Part shown: positions 31,454 through 33,911 of the stretch, piece by piece
Position numbering within the stretch: position 1 is the first letter of the stretch
Layout of the letters: each line of letters opens with the position of its first letter
Assembly (NCBI GenBank): GCA_002878135.1
Contig: PNIT01000112.1
Span: 1-33,911, forward strand
Source: Candidatus Aciduliprofundum sp.
GTDB lineage: Archaea; Thermoplasmatota; Thermoplasmata; Thermoplasmatales; ARK-15
Direction: 5' to 3'
Length of the DNA: 33,911 nucleotides
Notes under the pieces: model-generated
The model's input: the letters and a program-made list of their open reading frames with translations, nothing else
Database searches by the model: none
Told to the model about the DNA's origin: nothing
Position numbers and translations under genes: made by a program

Positions 31454-32845
31454 ATGAACAGGAGGCTCATACTTCTAACAACCTCAATCGCATCATTTAT
31501 AACACCATTCACATCCACTGTAATAACATTCGCCGTTCCAAGAATAGGAAGTGAGTTCAGTGCAAGCTTCAATCTTGTTACAATTGTACCAGTTTCATTT
31601 CTCATATCCCTCACCTCACTGATGATTACACTAGGTAGATTATCCGACATCTATGGAAGGCCCACGTTTCTGAGGCTGGGCTTTTTGTTATTTATCATAT
31701 CATCCATATTGATCTATATTTCACAGAATATCTACCAGCTAATTCTTTTCATATTTATAGGGGGCGTGGGTGGAGCGCTCTTGGGCACGAATTCCACTGC
31801 CATAATAACACATGTATATGATAAAAATAGGGGAGGTGCCCTTGGAATAAACGCGATGTCTGTATATCTGGGACTTACACTTGCCCCATTCCTCGGGGGC
31901 ATCATAATACAGCTCTATGGATGGAGGTCAATATTCCTTTTAAATATCCTAATTGCCACTTCAGCATTTATAATCTCAATGTTCACACTGAAGGAGATTG
32001 AAAATGTGAGGGGTTCAAATCCAGATTTTTCGGGTATGTTTTTATTCTCCGGATCTCTATTATCCATAACATCATTCCTTACAACATTCGAGATCTTCGG
32101 TCTCTTTAAGACATTACCATTGATATTTTTTGGTATATTGCTATTCATGATATTCATAATGGTGGAGAGGAGGAAAGATCATCCCCTGATTGATATTAAT
32201 ATATTCAGGAACAATAGAACATTTACATTTTCCAACATATCAGCATTCCTCAACTATCTCAGCACATTCTCGATAGTCTTCATATTTTCCATATATTTGC
32301 AGATAGTGCTTGGCATAGGTCCCTTCTATTCTGGCATCATACTTTCCATTGAACCAATCCTGATGGTGGCAATATCACCCCTGTCCGGGAGGCTCTCCGA
32401 TTTTTATGGTTCAAGGGAGATAGCCGCCATTGGAACTTGCATCATAGGAGTGGGATTCATACTTCTTTATGCCCTTGATCTCTCAAACGTATGGAATATT
32501 ATCATCTCCCTTGCTGTGATTGGAACCGGTTTTGGGCTTTTCACTGCCCCAAACACAAACTCCGTCATGGGGTCAGCTGGAAAAAAGGAGCTTTCCCTTG
32601 CATCAGGCATACTGGGTACCATGAGGTTCACAGGCCAGATTCTTAGCATAGTACTCTCAAGCTTTATCATTTCAAGTGCACTTCCAAGGAGTGCCCTTTA
32701 CCTCATGTTCACGGGTTATATGAAGGGTATAGGTTTCATAAACTCTGCAGAGTATGTTTCAGCAATCAAAACCGCTGTAATCATCTCCGCTGTTCTGAGT
32801 TTCCTTGCTTCATTCACCTCACTTATGAAGAGCAGGGGGGAATAA
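31454..32845 (+). CDS. MFS transporter, DHA2-like
   Basis: ITLGRLSDIYGRPTFLRLGFLLFIISSIL, long hydrophobic ORF; GAGAGGAGG before the ATG. Confidence 0.88.
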   Translation: MNRRLILLTTSIASFITPFTSTVITFAVPRIGSEFSASFNLVTIVPVSFLISLTSLMITLGRLSDIYGRPTFLRLGFLLFIISSILIYISQNIYQLILFIFIGGVGGALLGTNSTAIITHVYDKNRGGALGINAMSVYLGLTLAPFLGGIIIQLYGWRSIFLLNILIATSAFIISMFTLKEIENVRGSNPDFSGMFLFSGSLLSITSFLTTFEIFGLFKTLPLIFFGILLFMIFIMVERRKDHPLIDINIFRNNRTFTFSNISAFLNYLSTFSIVFIFSIYLQIVLGIGPFYSGIILSIEPILMVAISPLSGRLSDFYGSREIAAIGTCIIGVGFILLYALDLSNVWNIIISLAVIGTGFGLFTAPNTNSVMGSAGKKELSLASGILGTMRFTGQILSIVLSSFIISSALPRSALYLMFTGYMKGIGFINSAEYVSAIKTAVIISAVLSFLASFTSLMKSRGE

Positions 32846-32876
32846 TTTTTATGATCAGACACATGGAGGTATAGTT

Positions 32877-33770
32877 ATGGAGATAATAGCAAGGAATCTT
32901 TCCAAGAATTACGAGGGTAAAACTCTTGCCCTGGATAATATTAACTTCAATATCTCCATGAATGGCATAGTGGCGATCATTGGTAAGAATGGTGCAGGTA
33001 AGACTACCCTTGTGAGGATTCTGGCAACGCAGCTCCTCCCCACCCGGGGTAGTGCATTCATAAATGGGTTCAATGTTGTGGATGAGGCGGATAGGGTGAG
33101 GGAGATCATAGCGGCTGTACCCCAGGAGGCCAGGGCAGTTCCATGGCTGACGCCACTTCAGACAGTTTCCTCATACCTAATGTGGAGGGGTCTTTCATAC
33201 AGGGAATCAAGGGAAAGAGCTAAGGATGTCCTAAGAACACTCGGTCTAGAGAGTGTTGAAAATGAAAAGAATAGGAAACTTTCCGGGGGAATGAAGAGGA
33301 AGGTACTTGTTGCAACTGTTATATCAAGCGATGCTCCCGTGATATTCCTGGATGAACCCACCACGGGTCTTGATTACATATCAAGAAAGGAACTCTGGGG
33401 GATTCTTCAGTCCATGAAGTATAACAGGTTAATCATACTCACCACCCACTACCTTGAAGAGGCTGAGGTGCTGGGTGATAGGGTGGGCATACTGGACAGG
33501 GGTAAACTCCTTGCATTTGGATCCATGGATGATCTCAGAAGGATTGTCAAATACCCATTCAGCATAAAGATATCAGGCGATGTTAAGCTGAATTCCATAA
33601 ACGGTTACCTCAAAAGGCTCTTAAATGGTGAAATACAGATATTTTCAACACAGGAGGAGATATTTGAGATGGCAAGCGATCTCCTTGAAAGGGGTATAAA
33701 GTTCACCGTCCAGGAGGTATCACTGAACAATATATTCGAATTCCTTGTTGAAGGGGGTGTTGAGGATTAG
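32877..33770 (+). CDS. ABC transporter ATP-binding protein
   Basis: GKNGAGKTTLVRI Walker A, LSGGMKRKVLVA signature, VIFLDEPTTGLD Walker B; SD GGAGGT. Confidence 0.93.
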   Translation: MEIIARNLSKNYEGKTLALDNINFNISMNGIVAIIGKNGAGKTTLVRILATQLLPTRGSAFINGFNVVDEADRVREIIAAVPQEARAVPWLTPLQTVSSYLMWRGLSYRESRERAKDVLRTLGLESVENEKNRKLSGGMKRKVLVATVISSDAPVIFLDEPTTGLDYISRKELWGILQSMKYNRLIILTTHYLEEAEVLGDRVGILDRGKLLAFGSMDDLRRIVKYPFSIKISGDVKLNSINGYLKRLLNGEIQIFSTQEEIFEMASDLLERGIKFTVQEVSLNNIFEFLVEGGVED

Positions 33771-33911
33771 GAAAATAATAAATCAGGTAATTGCCTCAAT
33801 ACTTGTGAATTCAATCTACGCCATGGTGAACTATCCCGTCGTAATGATCAATACAATTCTGGCCCCGCTTTCCATACTTGCAGTTGTCACGTTCGCAAGC
33901 CATGGGGCGCT
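33757..33911 (+). CDS. ABC transporter permease, partial (truncated by window end)
   Basis: Open frame from GTG 33757 / TTG 33760: LRIRKIINQVIASILVNSIYAMVNYPVVMINTILAPLSILAVVTFASHGA; overlaps the ATPase 3' end by 14 nt. Confidence 0.6.
   Translation, partial: MLRIRKIINQVIASILVNSIYAMVNYPVVMINTILAPLSILAVVTFASHGA

Overview
The window is 33.9 kb of dense archaeal chromosome. Gene content, AGG-rich Arg codons, TATA boxes and family matches suggest a Thermoplasmatales-like lineage; this assignment is inference, not a database result. Most of it is core metabolism and information processing. Recognisable genes include isopentenyl phosphate kinase + type 2 IPP isomerase, a ZPR1-type Zn protein, a PRTase, SSB, SRP19/S8e, TBP, the EndA / Ras-like GTPase / Hel308 operon, AlaRS, a bacterial-type TGT, a family I CoA-transferase, SRP54 and a TatD-like hydrolase. 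There are also three M50 site-2 protease-like proteins, three MFS exporters, a MarR regulator, an ion-transporter-like protein and an ABC transporter cut by the window edge. Two tRNA-Thr genes (CGT and TGT) lie on the minus strand. I found no CRISPR array, IS element or prophage. The most interesting non-ORF signals are: (i) related ACTTT(n)AAAGT palindromes directly 5' of both tRNA-Thr genes, one of them inside the end of a protein-coding gene; (ii) a stem-loop leader of the SSB gene whose 5' edge coincides with the TATA-predicted TSS; (iii) a C55 T-loop in tRNA-Thr(TGT); (iv) a 58-aa ORF, missing from the ORF track, with a leaderless promoter; and (v) an unexplained intergenic region with mutually exclusive pairing segments. 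Protein-level oddities are a Ras-like GTPase without a recognisable DxxG motif, a SelB/EF-Tu-like protein with a degenerate GTPase domain, a bacterial-type TGT, and an S2P with 16 N-glycosylation sequons in its C-terminal domain.
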